NCBI RefSeq assembly: GCF_001746415.1
Contig: NZ_MEHJ01000001.1
Span: forward strand, 4,540,501 to 4,604,500
DNA length: 64,000 bases
Source: Streptomyces agglomeratus
GTDB lineage: Bacteria; Actinomycetota; Actinomycetes; Streptomycetales; Streptomycetaceae
Direction of reading: 5' to 3'
Notes under the pieces: generated by a model
Seen by the model: only the letters and a program-made list of their open reading frames with translations
Told to the model about the DNA's origin: nothing
Databases searched by the model: none
Translations under genes and position numbers: made by a program
In this document: piece by piece, positions 1 to 8,187 of the stretch
Layout: every line of letters begins with the position of its first letter
How positions within the stretch are numbered: position 1 is the stretch's first letter

Positions 1-458
1 CGCACTTCGTGCCCGCCGTGGACCGCGCGGTCCACCGTCTGACCCGGGGCAGGGTGCTGCTGAGTGCCTGGATGCTGCCGGGCGTGATCCTCACGGCGAA
101 GGGGGCGAGGAGCGGCCTGCCCCGCACCACGCCGCTGGCCTGCATGCCGGAGGAGGCGAGCGGCGGCAGCGGTGGTGGCCGGGGCGGCGGCAAGGCGTGC
201 GACAGCTGGATCCTGATCGGCAGCAACTTCGGCCGGGCCGGGCATCCCGCCTGGACGGCCAACCTGATGAAGCACCCGGATGCCCGGATCAGCTGGCGGG
301 GGGAGGGCATCGAGGTCACGGCGCGGCTGCTGAAGGGCGCCGAGCGGGCCGCCGCGTGGCAGGCCGTACTGAAGTTCTGGCCGCCGTACGCGACGTACCA
401 GGCCAGGGTGGAGCGGGAGATCCGGCTCTTCCGGCTGGAGGAGCGGCGAAGCCGCTGA
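1..458 (+). CDS. DDN-type deazaflavin (F420)-dependent nitroreductase family protein, 5' end cut by window edge
   Basis: The frame is open from the left edge and ends with TGA at 456-458, so the true start lies outside the window; the GTG at 9 is probably internal. The visible part is about 150 residues, the usual size of this split-beta-barrel family. The pattern 'ILTAKGARSGLPRTTPLAC' followed later by 'WILIGSNFGRAGHPAWTANLMKHPDA' is characteristic of the DDN/Rv3547 family, which binds F420 or flavin and reduces nitro compounds or quinones. A Gly/Ser-rich insert (GGSGGGRGGG) sits between the two strands of the core and looks like a lineage-specific loop. Substrate unknown. F420 would be supplied by the fbiC product encoded at 28-30.7 kb. 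Confidence 0.8.
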   Translation, partial: HFVPAVDRAVHRLTRGRVLLSAWMLPGVILTAKGARSGLPRTTPLACMPEEASGGSGGGRGGGKACDSWILIGSNFGRAGHPAWTANLMKHPDARISWRGEGIEVTARLLKGAERAAAWQAVLKFWPPYATYQARVEREIRLFRLEERRSR

Positions 459-559
459 GAACGCCGCAGCGGCGGACCGGTGTGGCGGCCGCCGCTGCGT
501 AGACAGGACTGAACGGTGGCGTCGGCTCGTTCTGGGGCGGGCGGGGGCGGGGGGCCGGC

Positions 560-1207
560 TTACCTCGTCGGCTTCTTGCCGGTGATGCCCAGGTGCACCA
601 ACAGGGCCAGATTGGGCCTGAGTTCGTTCTGCTTCACACCCCAGGTCTGGAAACCCTTCTGGTGCGAGGCGACCGCCGCCAGCATGGCCACGAGCGAGCC
701 GGCCATCGCGGCGGGGCTGATGTCCTTGTCGACCTTGCCCTTGGCCTGGAGCTCCTTCACCGTGTCCGTAAGGGAGTTGGTGACCGAGTTCAGGATCTTC
801 ATGCGGATCTTGTAGAAACGCTTGTCGCCCTCGGCCGCACCGAGATCGACGACACGCAGGATGGCGTCGTTTTTGCGCCAGAAGTCGAGGAAGCCCTCGA
901 CGAGTTCCTCGGAGGTCGCCCAGCCCGCCTTGCCGACCCAGGAGCGGCCGGAGACGAGTTCGGTCAACCCGGCACCCTCCTTGGCCATTTCTTCCGCGAT
1001 TTCGAGGACGGCGCCCTCCACATCGGGGAAGTACTGGTAGAACGTCGCGGGTGAAGTCCCCGCCTTCCGGGCCACATCGATGACTTTGACGTCGCGGTAG
1101 GGCGAGGAGCTGAGCATCTCGCTGAGGCAGTCGAGCAGCTTCTGCCGCGTCGCCTGACCGCGTCGTCCGGCCACGCGGCCGTCGACGGTGCGTACTTGTC
1201 CTGTCAT
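560..1207 (-). CDS. TetR-family transcriptional regulator
   Basis: 215 residues, the normal TetR length. The N-terminal DNA-binding domain (about residues 15-65) contains RRGQATRQKLLDCLSEML and the helix-turn-helix 'VARKAGTSPATFYQYFPD', the classic TetR signature. The C-terminal ligand-binding half is helical and unrecognised. The gene faces away from the VOC gene at 1553. A copy of the CTGAC-N5-GTCAG palindrome found before several catabolic genes, with one mismatch (CTGTC-ATGCC-GTCAG), lies at 1201-1215 and overlaps this gene's start codon. That makes the protein a candidate regulator of that regulon and of itself; this is inference only. The family call is firm, the ligand unknown. Confidence 0.92.
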   Translation of the reverse strand: MTGQVRTVDGRVAGRRGQATRQKLLDCLSEMLSSSPYRDVKVIDVARKAGTSPATFYQYFPDVEGAVLEIAEEMAKEGAGLTELVSGRSWVGKAGWATSEELVEGFLDFWRKNDAILRVVDLGAAEGDKRFYKIRMKILNSVTNSLTDTVKELQAKGKVDKDISPAAMAGSLVAMLAAVASHQKGFQTWGVKQNELRPNLALLVHLGITGKKPTR

Positions 1208-1215
1208 GCCGTCAG
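1201..1215. promoter_or_regulatory. Possible TetR autoregulatory operator (degenerate CTGAC-N5-GTCAG)
   Basis: CTGTC-ATGCC-GTCAG has the same arm length and 5-nt spacer as the palindromes at 9.4, 14.7, 16.5, 18.4 and 37.0 kb, with one mismatch in the left arm. It overlaps the start codon (1205-1207) of the TetR gene. A single degenerate copy could be chance. Confidence 0.4.
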
Positions 1216-1376
1216 CTTACCGAGGGGTGATCGGAGCGCGATTCGGCCGACTGCAAATGGGGAACCGGCCAGCCGCACCGGCGCACCGCGCGCACCCGCC
1301 GTCCGCCGTACTGAGCGCTTTCGGCCACTTCGGGCCGTCTGTGCCGCTCCTGGGCCATCCGTCGACCCGAATAGTC

Positions 1377-1410
1377 TTATCAACAGCCTGTGGACAACTT
1401 TGGTGGACAA
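1377..1410. promoter_or_regulatory. Cluster of DnaA-box-like 9-mers in the 345-bp TetR/VOC intergenic region
   Basis: TGTGGACAA at 1389-1397 is the exact complement of the actinomycete DnaA box TTGTCCACA. GGTGGACAA at 1402-1410 differs by one base, and TTATCAACA at 1377-1385 is one mismatch from TTATCCACA. All three fall within 34 bp. The rest of the 1208-1552 gap holds no gene I can support and should contain the divergent promoters of the TetR and VOC genes. There is no dnaA/dnaN nearby, so this is not oriC; it could be a DnaA titration or regulatory site. Confidence 0.4.
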
Positions 1411-1552
1411 CCCGTACGCGCCATGGCGTCATGCCCCGGTATTGCCCCACTTGTTCGATTTGTTTCCCTGCGTGGAGCGCCCCGGCCCGTTAGCTTGAGT
1501 GTGACGGGCACCACACATCGCCCCTGCCCCGCGCGACGGAAGGACCGGGCCC

Positions 1553-2596
1553 ATGGCCGTATATGCGGAAGGCATGCCGTGCTGGGTCGATGTGACGCTG
1601 GACGACGTGGAAGCGGGCAAGCGCTTCTACGGCGAGCTGTTCGGCTGGACCTTCGAGGAGCCCGGCATCGACGACCGGGCGAGAACGGGATGGTCGGGCC
1701 GGACGGGGTGGGCCACGTTCGTCAACGCCCTCAGCGGCGGAAAGAAGGTGGCCGCCCTCGCGGCCAAGCGCGACGGGCGCATGCCGACCGCCTGGGGCGT
1801 CTACTTCGCCACCGACGACGCGGCGGCGCTGGCCCGAAGGATCAGGGACGCCGGCGGCCAGATGGTGACGGACCCGGTGCCCGTGCCCCCGCTCGGCACG
1901 ATGGCCGTGGCGGCCGATCCCGGCGGCGCGGTGTTCGGCCTCTGGCAGGCGGGCACCCACGCCGGTTTCGAGAAGCGGGACCAGCCGGGCTCGTTCTGCT
2001 GGACCGAGGTCTACGCGCGCGGCAAGGAACGGACCGACCCGTTCTACGAGACGGTCTTCGGCTTCCGGGGCTTCGACCTCGACGAGGCGGGCGAGGACTT
2101 CCGGACGTGGTCCCCGGCGGGGGCCGAACCCGGTCCCGACACGGCGATCGGCGGGCGCAGCGTCATGGGCGACGTGTTCCCGGCCGAGATGCCCGACCAC
2201 TTCATGGTCTATTTCGTGGCCGACGACTGCGACCGGGCCGCTTCGAGGGCCGTCGAACTGGGTGGCCGTGTCCAGGCACAGCCGTTCGACACGCCGTACG
2301 GGCGGATCGCGGTACTCACCGACGATCAGGGCGCGACTTTCGCGGTACTGGCCGAACCGGCTCAGTCGGCCGCGCCCCCCGAGCCCGCCGAGACGACGGC
2401 CGAGCCCGCCGAGACGACGGCCGAACCCGCGAAGACGACGGCCGTACCCGAGGAGCCCGCCGAACCCGCGAAGAAGACGGACGGGCGTGCGAAGGCGGCT
2501 GAGGCTTCCGGGTCCGGCGTACCCGCCGACGTGGCCGAAAGTGACGAGGCCGGTGAGCGGCCCGGCCCCGCCAGCCCCGGCGAAACCAAGACGTAG
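1553..2596 (+). CDS. Two-domain VOC (glyoxalase/dioxygenase superfamily) protein
   Basis: 347 residues. Two VOC modules are visible: residues about 1-120, beginning '[26 protein letters not shown]', and about 130-270, beginning '[28 protein letters not shown]'. Each has the 'DPxGA' strand ([12 protein letters not shown] and [11 protein letters not shown]). Many actinomycete paralogues are called hydroxylases or glyoxalases without biochemical support, so no reaction is assigned. The C-terminal 75 residues are a low-complexity Pro/Ala/Glu/Thr tail containing three copies of (E/K)P-A-[EK]-T-T-A encoded by a 21-bp tandem repeat. The start is the ATG after GGAAGGACC. It lies between the TetR gene and afsK, with which it is co-directional but separated by 193 bp. 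Confidence 0.85.
   Translation: MAVYAEGMPCWVDVTLDDVEAGKRFYGELFGWTFEEPGIDDRARTGWSGRTGWATFVNALSGGKKVAALAAKRDGRMPTAWGVYFATDDAAALARRIRDAGGQMVTDPVPVPPLGTMAVAADPGGAVFGLWQAGTHAGFEKRDQPGSFCWTEVYARGKERTDPFYETVFGFRGFDLDEAGEDFRTWSPAGAEPGPDTAIGGRSVMGDVFPAEMPDHFMVYFVADDCDRAASRAVELGGRVQAQPFDTPYGRIAVLTDDQGATFAVLAEPAQSAAPPEPAETTAEPAETTAEPAKTTAVPEEPAEPAKKTDGRAKAAEASGSGVPADVAESDEAGERPGPASPGETKT
2381..2443 (+). repeat. 21-bp x 3 in-frame tandem repeat in the VOC protein tail
   Basis: Copies at 2381-2401, 2402-2422 and 2423-2443. The first two are identical and the third has two changes. Each encodes E-P-A-[EK]-T-T-A. The repeat is in frame, so copy-number change would only lengthen a disordered tail. Confidence 0.85.
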
Positions 2597-2789
2597 CGGC
2601 TCATCAGCGACTTTTCGCACGTGCGCGACCTGTCCGAATCCGGGTGAGACACCCCGGTCCGCCCCCGGGTTCGCCACCACCGCCTCCGACAGGAAGAATC
2701 AGGGTGCGCACCGCTGGGTGGTGCCCAGTGGTGAGACGCTTCACGGGGCTGTGTTTCGCGGCCTCGTACGGGGAGGTGGCAGGCAAGTT

Positions 2790-5321
2790 ATGGAGCAGCT
2801 GACGCAGCACGACCCGCGGCGTATCGGCCCGTTCGAGGTGCTGGCACGGCTCGGGGCCGGCGGCATGGGGCTGGTCTATCTCGCGCGGTCGGCGTCGGGC
2901 CGCCGCGTGGCGATCAAGACGGTACGGACCGAACTCGCCGAGGACCAGCTGTTCCGCGTCCGCTTCACGCGTGAGGTGGAGGCCGCCCGGGCGGTCAGCG
3001 GGTTCTACACGGCCGCCGTCGTGGACGCCGATCCGCGGGCGGCGGTGCCGTGGCTGGCCACGGCGTACGTACCCGCGCCCTCCCTCGAAGAAATAGTGAA
3101 TGAATGCGGGCCGATGCCGGCCCAGGCGGTGCGCTGGCTGGCGGCGGGGATCGCCGAGGCGCTCCAGTCCATCCACGGGGCGGGCCTGGTCCACCGCGAC
3201 CTCAAGCCGTCGAATGTCCTGGTGGTGGAGGACGGGCCGCGCGTCATCGACTTCGGCATCGCGTCGGGCGTCTCCAACACACGGCTGACCATGACCAACG
3301 TCGCCGTCGGTACGCCCGCCTACATGTCGCCCGAGCAGGCGCGCGACTCGCGCAGCGTGACGGGTGCCAGCGACATCTTCTCGCTCGGTTCCACGCTCGT
3401 CTTCGCGGCCACCGGACACGCGCCCTTCCACGGCGCGAACCCGGTCGAGACGGTCTTCATGCTGCTGCGGGAAGGCCCCGACGTCGAGGGGCTGCCCGAC
3501 GAGCTGCGCCCGCTGATCGAGTCGTGCATGCAGATGGAAGCGGTACGGCGGCCCAGCCCGGCCGACCTCCAGGCGCAGCTCTCACCGCACCTCTTCGCCT
3601 CCGGCGAGGACGACAGCGGTACGGCGTCCGCCTGGCTGCCCGCCCGGGCCACCGCGATGATCGAGCAGCGGCGGGGCGGCCGTCCGGCGCTCCCGAGCAC
3701 GCCGAGTGCGCCGCCGGCCCGGCAGCACGCCACGCCGCCGAGGCCGCCCGGCCCGCCGCCGTTCGCCCCGGTGGCGTCCCGGTCGGACGCCCCGGTTTCG
3801 TCCCCGTCCCCCTCACCGGCCTCGGCGTACGCGGACGGGCGGGCGCCGCAGGGCGCGCACGCCGGTCACGCGGCGCAGGGCGCGCAGGGCGGGCGCGGCG
3901 CCCACGCCGCGCAGGCCGGCGCCCATGCCTCCGTGCGGCTGCCCGGCTCCAAGGTGCCGATCGGCCCGGGTCCGCGCGTGGCCGATGCCCGGGGCTCCGG
4001 TCACGCCGGTCACGCGCCGGGCGAGCAGGCCACGGGGTGGATCAGGCCGCCGGCCGGAGTGAGCGCCCCGGCGCACGGCACGGACGCCGCCACCGGCGTC
4101 GTGGCGCCGCCCGTGGGGGCCCCGCCGCCCCCGGCCGTTCCGCCACCCGCGCAGTCCGCCGACGGCGCGGGGCCTTCCGGGGGATGGCGGCCGTGGCGGT
4201 TCCGCATGTCCAACGACGTGTGGGGAACGCCGGCCGTGGCGGGCGATCTCGTCTACGTCACCTCCTTCGAGGTGCACGCCCTGGACGTGGCCAGCGGACG
4301 GCGGCAGTTCAAGACCCGAGACGTCGCCTGGGCGATGGCGGTCGCGGGCGGTCGTATCCACGCCTCCGACGGCCCCACGCTGTACGCCCTCGACGCCACC
4401 GACGGCCAGGAGCGCTGGCGGCTCCAGACCGACGCCTGGGTGTACTCCCTCAAGGCCGACCGCGGCACGGTGGTGACCGGCACGCGGGGCGGCGGCATCC
4501 AGGCGTGGGAGGCGTCCAACGGGCAGAAGCTGTGGGAACTCACCGGCGCGCAGAGCGACTTCGAGACCCCGGAGGCCGGTCCGGCCGTACACGACGACAC
4601 GGTGTACGTGTGGAAGGACGCGCGGCTGCGCGCCCTGGACTCCCGCAGTGGCGTCGAGCGCTGGTCGTACCCGATCGGCGACGCGGCGTCGTGCGGGGGA
4701 GTCCCGCTGCGGCTGACGTCGGCGCCGGACGGCTGCGTGTACGTCGCCGCCGGGACGCGCGTCCTGGCGATCGACGCCGCCGGCGGTCATGTGCGGTGGC
4801 ACTTCGAGGCTCCCGCGGTGTTCCTGAGCCCGCCCGCGTTCGCGCCGGGGCCGGCCGTCACGGGCGGTGGCGTCTACCTGGCCGACTACCTCGGCACGGT
4901 GTACGCCCTGGACGCCGCCACGGGCAAGGACCGGTGGCGTATCGCCACGGAGTCCCGCCAGTCCATCGAGCCGGTCCTGGTCGCGGCGGGCAACGTCCAC
5001 GTGGGCAGCGGCAGCGCGCTCTACACCCTGGACGCGGTGACCGGCACCCCGAAGTGGCGCTTCGCGGCGGGCGGCGACGTCGTCGGCGCGCCGGTCGTCT
5101 CCGACGGCCGCGTCCACTTCGGCTCGGCCGACCACTGCCTCTACACGCTGGACGCGAGCGGCGGGCAACTGCGCTGGAAGCTGGCGACGGGCGGCGAGAT
5201 CACCGGTTCACCGGTGGCACAGGGGGGTGTCGTGTACGCGTGCAGCAAGGACCGGTGCGTGTACGCCCTGGACGCGGTGAAGGGCACGGCGACCGGCCGC
5301 TCCTCGGGAACGCGCGCCTGA
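2790..5321 (+). CDS. afsK: AfsK-type serine/threonine protein kinase with C-terminal PQQ-like beta-propeller
   Basis: 843 residues from the ATG at 2790, preceded by GGGAGGTGG (2771-2779). The frame is open further upstream but without kinase sequence. The kinase domain spans residues about 14-275: glycine loop GAGGMG (22-27), catalytic Lys43, HRDLKPSN with Asp137, and DFG at 154-156. Residues about 280-465 are a Pro/Ala/Gly-rich disordered linker. From about 470 to the end come repeated 'LYALDA..G..RW' blades, the PQQ-like propeller of AfsK. No membrane segment is seen, consistent with AfsK being cytoplasmic and loosely membrane-associated. AfsK is known to phosphorylate AfsR on Ser/Thr, which then activates afsS and secondary metabolism; afsS and afsR lie 6-9 kb downstream. 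Identification rests on architecture plus this context. Confidence 0.87.
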   Translation: MEQLTQHDPRRIGPFEVLARLGAGGMGLVYLARSASGRRVAIKTVRTELAEDQLFRVRFTREVEAARAVSGFYTAAVVDADPRAAVPWLATAYVPAPSLEEIVNECGPMPAQAVRWLAAGIAEALQSIHGAGLVHRDLKPSNVLVVEDGPRVIDFGIASGVSNTRLTMTNVAVGTPAYMSPEQARDSRSVTGASDIFSLGSTLVFAATGHAPFHGANPVETVFMLLREGPDVEGLPDELRPLIESCMQMEAVRRPSPADLQAQLSPHLFASGEDDSGTASAWLPARATAMIEQRRGGRPALPSTPSAPPARQHATPPRPPGPPPFAPVASRSDAPVSSPSPSPASAYADGRAPQGAHAGHAAQGAQGGRGAHAAQAGAHASVRLPGSKVPIGPGPRVADARGSGHAGHAPGEQATGWIRPPAGVSAPAHGTDAATGVVAPPVGAPPPPAVPPPAQSADGAGPSGGWRPWRFRMSNDVWGTPAVAGDLVYVTSFEVHALDVASGRRQFKTRDVAWAMAVAGGRIHASDGPTLYALDATDGQERWRLQTDAWVYSLKADRGTVVTGTRGGGIQAWEASNGQKLWELTGAQSDFETPEAGPAVHDDTVYVWKDARLRALDSRSGVERWSYPIGDAASCGGVPLRLTSAPDGCVYVAAGTRVLAIDAAGGHVRWHFEAPAVFLSPPAFAPGPAVTGGGVYLADYLGTVYALDAATGKDRWRIATESRQSIEPVLVAAGNVHVGSGSALYTLDAVTGTPKWRFAAGGDVVGAPVVSDGRVHFGSADHCLYTLDASGGQLRWKLATGGEITGSPVAQGGVVYACSKDRCVYALDAVKGTATGRSSGTRA

Positions 5322-5343
5322 GGCGGGCACGGAGAACACCCGG

Positions 5344-5380
5344 CGCGGCTACCGGTGGCGGCGCGCCACCGGTAGCCGCG
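5344..5380. terminator. Bidirectional terminator hairpin between convergent afsK and membrane-protein gene
   Basis: Perfect 17-bp inverted repeat, arms 5344-5360 and 5364-5380, with a 3-nt loop (GCG). It lies 23 bp after the afsK stop and 45 bp before the end of the convergent gene at 5425. There is no T tract, as is common in streptomycetes. Confidence 0.85.
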
Positions 5381-5424
5381 ATCCGGCGGCCGGTGGCGGC
5401 CGGTGTGGCGGCGGGTGGGACGCG

Positions 5425-6072
5425 CTACTGGTAGCGGTGATCCGGCGGCGGTGGCGGCCGGTCGTCCGGGTGCCCCGGACCCGGACGCCAGGGGAAGGAC
5501 TGCGTGTCCCCCTGATCCGGTGCGGGCTCGTGCTGCCGGTGGTCGTGGTCGTACGCGGGGTGGGCGTCGTACGCGTGATCGGCCTCGGGTTCGTACTCCT
5601 GCCGCCCGTGGCGCCCGTGCCCGTGCCGCCCGTGCCTGTCGCCGTCCACGCGATGCCGTGGGCCGCGCCCGGCAATCACCGCGGCGGACAGCAGGAGGAG
5701 TACGCCGCCGCCCAGGGCCAGCGCGACGCCGGCGCCCAGGCCGTTGCCCTCCCCGTCGACGGTGAGGCTGCCCAGCGCCTGGCCCACGCGGACCATCCAC
5801 AGGACGGTGAAACCGAGTACGACGACTCCCGCGAGGGCGACGAGCAGCCTGACCCGGAGCAGCAGCCCGACGAGGGTCAGCAGGGCGGCGAAGGCGAACG
5901 GCAGCAGGATCGACACCCAGATCCCGGCCGAACTGTCCGTGATGCCGCCGAACAGGTCGCCGATCCGGTAGTGCCGCCCGAGACGACCGTCGTACCAGGT
6001 ACGGAAAGGGCTGAGTACGGCGGCCGTCGCTCCCGCGAGACCGAGGACCCAGCCGAGGACGCTGCGGATCAT
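5425..6072 (-). CDS. Small integral membrane protein with His/Asp-rich C-terminal tail
   Basis: 215 residues from the ATG at 6072, which has GAAGGAGG just upstream; longer in-frame starts lack a ribosome site. Four hydrophobic segments are visible: about 4-22 (VLGWVLGLAGATAAVL), 50-70, 76-96 and 115-137. After the last, the tail is highly polar and rich in His, Asp, Arg and Pro (HGRHGHGRHGR..., YDAHPAYDHDHRQHEP), ending PPPPPDHRYQ. The His-rich tail could bind metal, but that is speculation. No family recognised. Convergent with afsK, divergent from the secreted protein gene at 6266. Confidence 0.75.
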   Translation of the reverse strand: MIRSVLGWVLGLAGATAAVLSPFRTWYDGRLGRHYRIGDLFGGITDSSAGIWVSILLPFAFAALLTLVGLLLRVRLLVALAGVVVLGFTVLWMVRVGQALGSLTVDGEGNGLGAGVALALGGGVLLLLSAAVIAGRGPRHRVDGDRHGRHGHGRHGRQEYEPEADHAYDAHPAYDHDHRQHEPAPDQGDTQSFPWRPGPGHPDDRPPPPPDHRYQ

Positions 6073-6265
6073 CGCGGGCCTCCTTCGGTGGCTCTCGGTG
6101 ACGACGCTACGCCCGCCGGAGGGCCGCTGCCAGTTACGGAGGGGGCGGCAGCGGCGGCGCGGGCGCCTCGAACGGGCGTTTGCGGCCGCGTTCGGCGCCC
6201 CACTAGGGTGACGTGCGCTCGTCAATCGGGCGCCACAAATCTACGATTTCAACGGGGGTTGAAGC

Positions 6266-6901
6266 GTGAAGCTTCGCCATGTCCGCGCTATTGCCGTGTT
6301 CAGTATCGCCGTCCTCGCGCTCACCGGTGCCCGTGGCCGCGGTGGCAGCTGCGACGACAGCAGCGGCAGCAGTGGTGGCAGCAGCTTCGGCGGTTCGAGC
6401 AGCAGTAGCAGCACCAGCGGGGGTTCGAGCTACGACAGCTCCACGTCGGGCGGCTACACCAGCGGCGACACCACGACCGGCAGCAGCACGACGAGTGGCA
6501 GCACCACCGGCGGCTACACCACCGGCGACACCAGCAGCACCAGCACCAGCACCAGCACGAGCACCAGCGGCAGCTCGACCAGTGGCTACACCTCCGGCAG
6601 CCGAGGCGACGCGAACATCACGGACGTGCGGATCGACCGCTGCGAGTACGACCCGTCCCGCGGCATCGTCGCGGCTGTGAGCGCCACCAACAGCAGCTCG
6701 TCGGAGAACTACACCTACACCTTCACGGTGACGTTCACCGACCCGAGCGGTACGACCGTCGGAACGCGCCACCCCAGCTTCTACATGGTGCTCGCGGGCA
6801 GGACCGAGAAGCTCGACGTCGCCACCCCCTACGTCGCCCAGTCGGGTGCGACCTCCGGCGGCAAGTGCACCCTCAGCAACGTGCGGCGCATGGCCGGCTG
6901 A
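6266..6901 (+). CDS. Secreted Ser/Thr/Gly-rich protein with C-terminal beta-sandwich-like domain
   Basis: 211 residues. An N-terminal signal peptide (KLRHVRAIAVFSIAVLALTGARG) is followed by about 85 residues of Ser, Thr, Gly and Tyr in repeated units such as 'GGYT[ST]GDT', a likely extracellular, disordered or glycosylated stalk. Residues about 113-211 form a compact domain (ANITDVRIDRCEYDP...CTLSNVRRMAG) with two cysteines and a pattern reminiscent of FxLYD-type domains that describe free C-terminal amide-like extracellular modules; this similarity is weak. The Cys at about 29 has no convincing lipobox. ATG start after a poor ribosome site (GGGGGTTGAAGC). Function unknown; exported and probably cell-surface. 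Confidence 0.7.
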   Translation: MKLRHVRAIAVFSIAVLALTGARGRGGSCDDSSGSSGGSSFGGSSSSSSTSGGSSYDSSTSGGYTSGDTTTGSSTTSGSTTGGYTTGDTSSTSTSTSTSTSGSSTSGYTSGSRGDANITDVRIDRCEYDPSRGIVAAVSATNSSSSENYTYTFTVTFTDPSGTTVGTRHPSFYMVLAGRTEKLDVATPYVAQSGATSGGKCTLSNVRRMAG

Positions 6902-6916
6902 CGCCGCGCCGGACGC

Positions 6917-7729
6917 CTAGCGGGTACGGAATCCGGGCCGGCGGGCGGCGAACAGCTCCGCCTGCCGGTCCGGTGGCAGATTGCCGAGTGCCACCAGTTG
7001 CGGCGCCTGCGCCAGCGCCCGGCCGCGCGCCCCCTCCGTGGCCGCCCACACCGCCCGCACGGTGCCCTGCACGGCCGCCGTCGGATGCGAGGCGATCACT
7101 TCGGCCGCCCGCACGGCCGCCGCGACCTCCTCGCCGCTCGGCACGACCTCCGACACCAGGCCCGTCTCGTACGCGCGCCGCGCCGACAGCCGTTCCGCCG
7201 TCCCCATGAGCGCCATCCGGGCGACCTCACCGCACGGCATCCGCTGCGCCATGAAGACCGTCTCGTACGCGCTGACCATCCCGTACGTCGTATGCGGATC
7301 GAAGAACGTCGCATCCTCGGCGGCGACGACGAACTCGGCCTCCCCCAGCAGGTAGAACGCCCCGCCGCACGCCATTCCCCGTACCGCCGTGATCACCGGT
7401 TTCCACAGGTCATTCGCCTTCGGGCCGATGGACAGGAGGGGATCGTCGACGGAGTACGGCGAGGGGGGCTGCGGCACTTCGGCCCCCCGGTCGATGCCGG
7501 TGCAGAAGGCCCGGTCCCCGGCGCCGGTGAGCACGACGGCCCGTACGCTCTCGTCGAACCGCAACGCGCGCCATACGGCGGCCAGCCGGGCCGCCGTGCC
7601 CAGGTCGATGGCGTTAAGCCGCTCCGGGCGGTCGAGCGTGACCACCGCGACGCCGGTCTCCTTGTCCCGTTCGACGCGAACGCCTTCGACGCGAACGCCG
7701 TCGGCGCCGTCTCCGCCACCGGCGCTCAC
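6917..7729 (-). CDS. Enoyl-CoA hydratase/isomerase (crotonase) family protein
   Basis: 270 residues, start GTG 7729, which overlaps the stop of the DUF35 gene in a GTGA junction. Crotonase signatures: 'VAVVTLDRPERLNAIDLGTAARL' near the N-terminus, the oxyanion region 'GDRAFCTGIDRG' and 'VRGMACGGAFYLLGEAEFVVAAEDATFFDPHTTYGM'. The usual second catalytic Glu position reads 'ARMALMGTAERLSARRAYETGLVSEVV'. It probably hydrates or isomerises an acyl-CoA in the pathway shared with the neighbouring thiolase and DUF35 protein. Last gene of a three-gene operon transcribed from the operator-bearing divergent gap at 9337-9443. Confidence 0.9.
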   Translation of the reverse strand: MSAGGGDGADGVRVEGVRVERDKETGVAVVTLDRPERLNAIDLGTAARLAAVWRALRFDESVRAVVLTGAGDRAFCTGIDRGAEVPQPPSPYSVDDPLLSIGPKANDLWKPVITAVRGMACGGAFYLLGEAEFVVAAEDATFFDPHTTYGMVSAYETVFMAQRMPCGEVARMALMGTAERLSARRAYETGLVSEVVPSGEEVAAAVRAAEVIASHPTAAVQGTVRAVWAATEGARGRALAQAPQLVALGNLPPDRQAELFAARRPGFRTR

Positions 7730-8184
7730 GACCGCTCCAGCAGCCACTGCGGCACGGTCAGCCCGTCCGCGCCCTCGGCGAACGCGACCTGCACCTTCGC
7801 ACCCACGCGCAGTCGCGCGGGATCGACGGAGTCGAGGGCGGCCCCGGGCGCGGCGACCACGTTCCCCACGAGCCGGATGCGCGGGGCGTCGGACAGCTCG
7901 ACGACGACCGCGTTGTACGGGGCTTGGGCGGCGTAGGCGGGCAGGAGCGGTGGGTGGGGCAGGACGTACGACCAGATCCGCCCCTTGCCACTCATCCGCC
8001 GCCACTCGCTGTCGAAGGAGTGGCAGTGCGGGCAGCACGGCCGGGGCGGAAACCGCAGCTCCCCGCAGTCGGGGGCGGCGCATGCCTGGACGCGCAGCTC
8101 GCCCTGGGCGGCGTACGTCCAGAAGGGCGCGCCGTCGTCGTCGACGACGGGAACGAGCAGGCCGCCGCTCGTGTTCTCGCTCAT
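7726..8184 (-). CDS. Zn-ribbon/OB-fold protein (DUF35 family, thiolase partner)
   Basis: 152 residues. N-terminal zinc ribbon: C-x4-C...C-x2-C in 'ACAAPDCGELRFPPRPCCPHCHS' (split cysteines at about 34-55). C-terminal OB fold: 'GKGRIWSYVLPHPPLLPAYAAQAPYNAVVVELSDAPRIRLVGNVV', the standard ChsH2/DUF35 pattern. DUF35 proteins usually pair with thiolases or thiolase-like aldolases (Ltp2-ChsH2 in steroid side-chain catabolism) and provide CoA-substrate binding. Only 3 bp separate the thiolase stop from this start, and the stop overlaps the hydratase start, so the three are one translational unit. Confidence 0.92.
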   Translation of the reverse strand: MSENTSGGLLVPVVDDDGAPFWTYAAQGELRVQACAAPDCGELRFPPRPCCPHCHSFDSEWRRMSGKGRIWSYVLPHPPLLPAYAAQAPYNAVVVELSDAPRIRLVGNVVAAPGAALDSVDPARLRVGAKVQVAFAEGADGLTVPQWLLERS

Positions 8185-8187
8185 CCT

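Noticed and set aside
1377..1410. Chromosomal origin of replication
   Set aside because: Only three boxes, no dnaA, dnaN or recF nearby.
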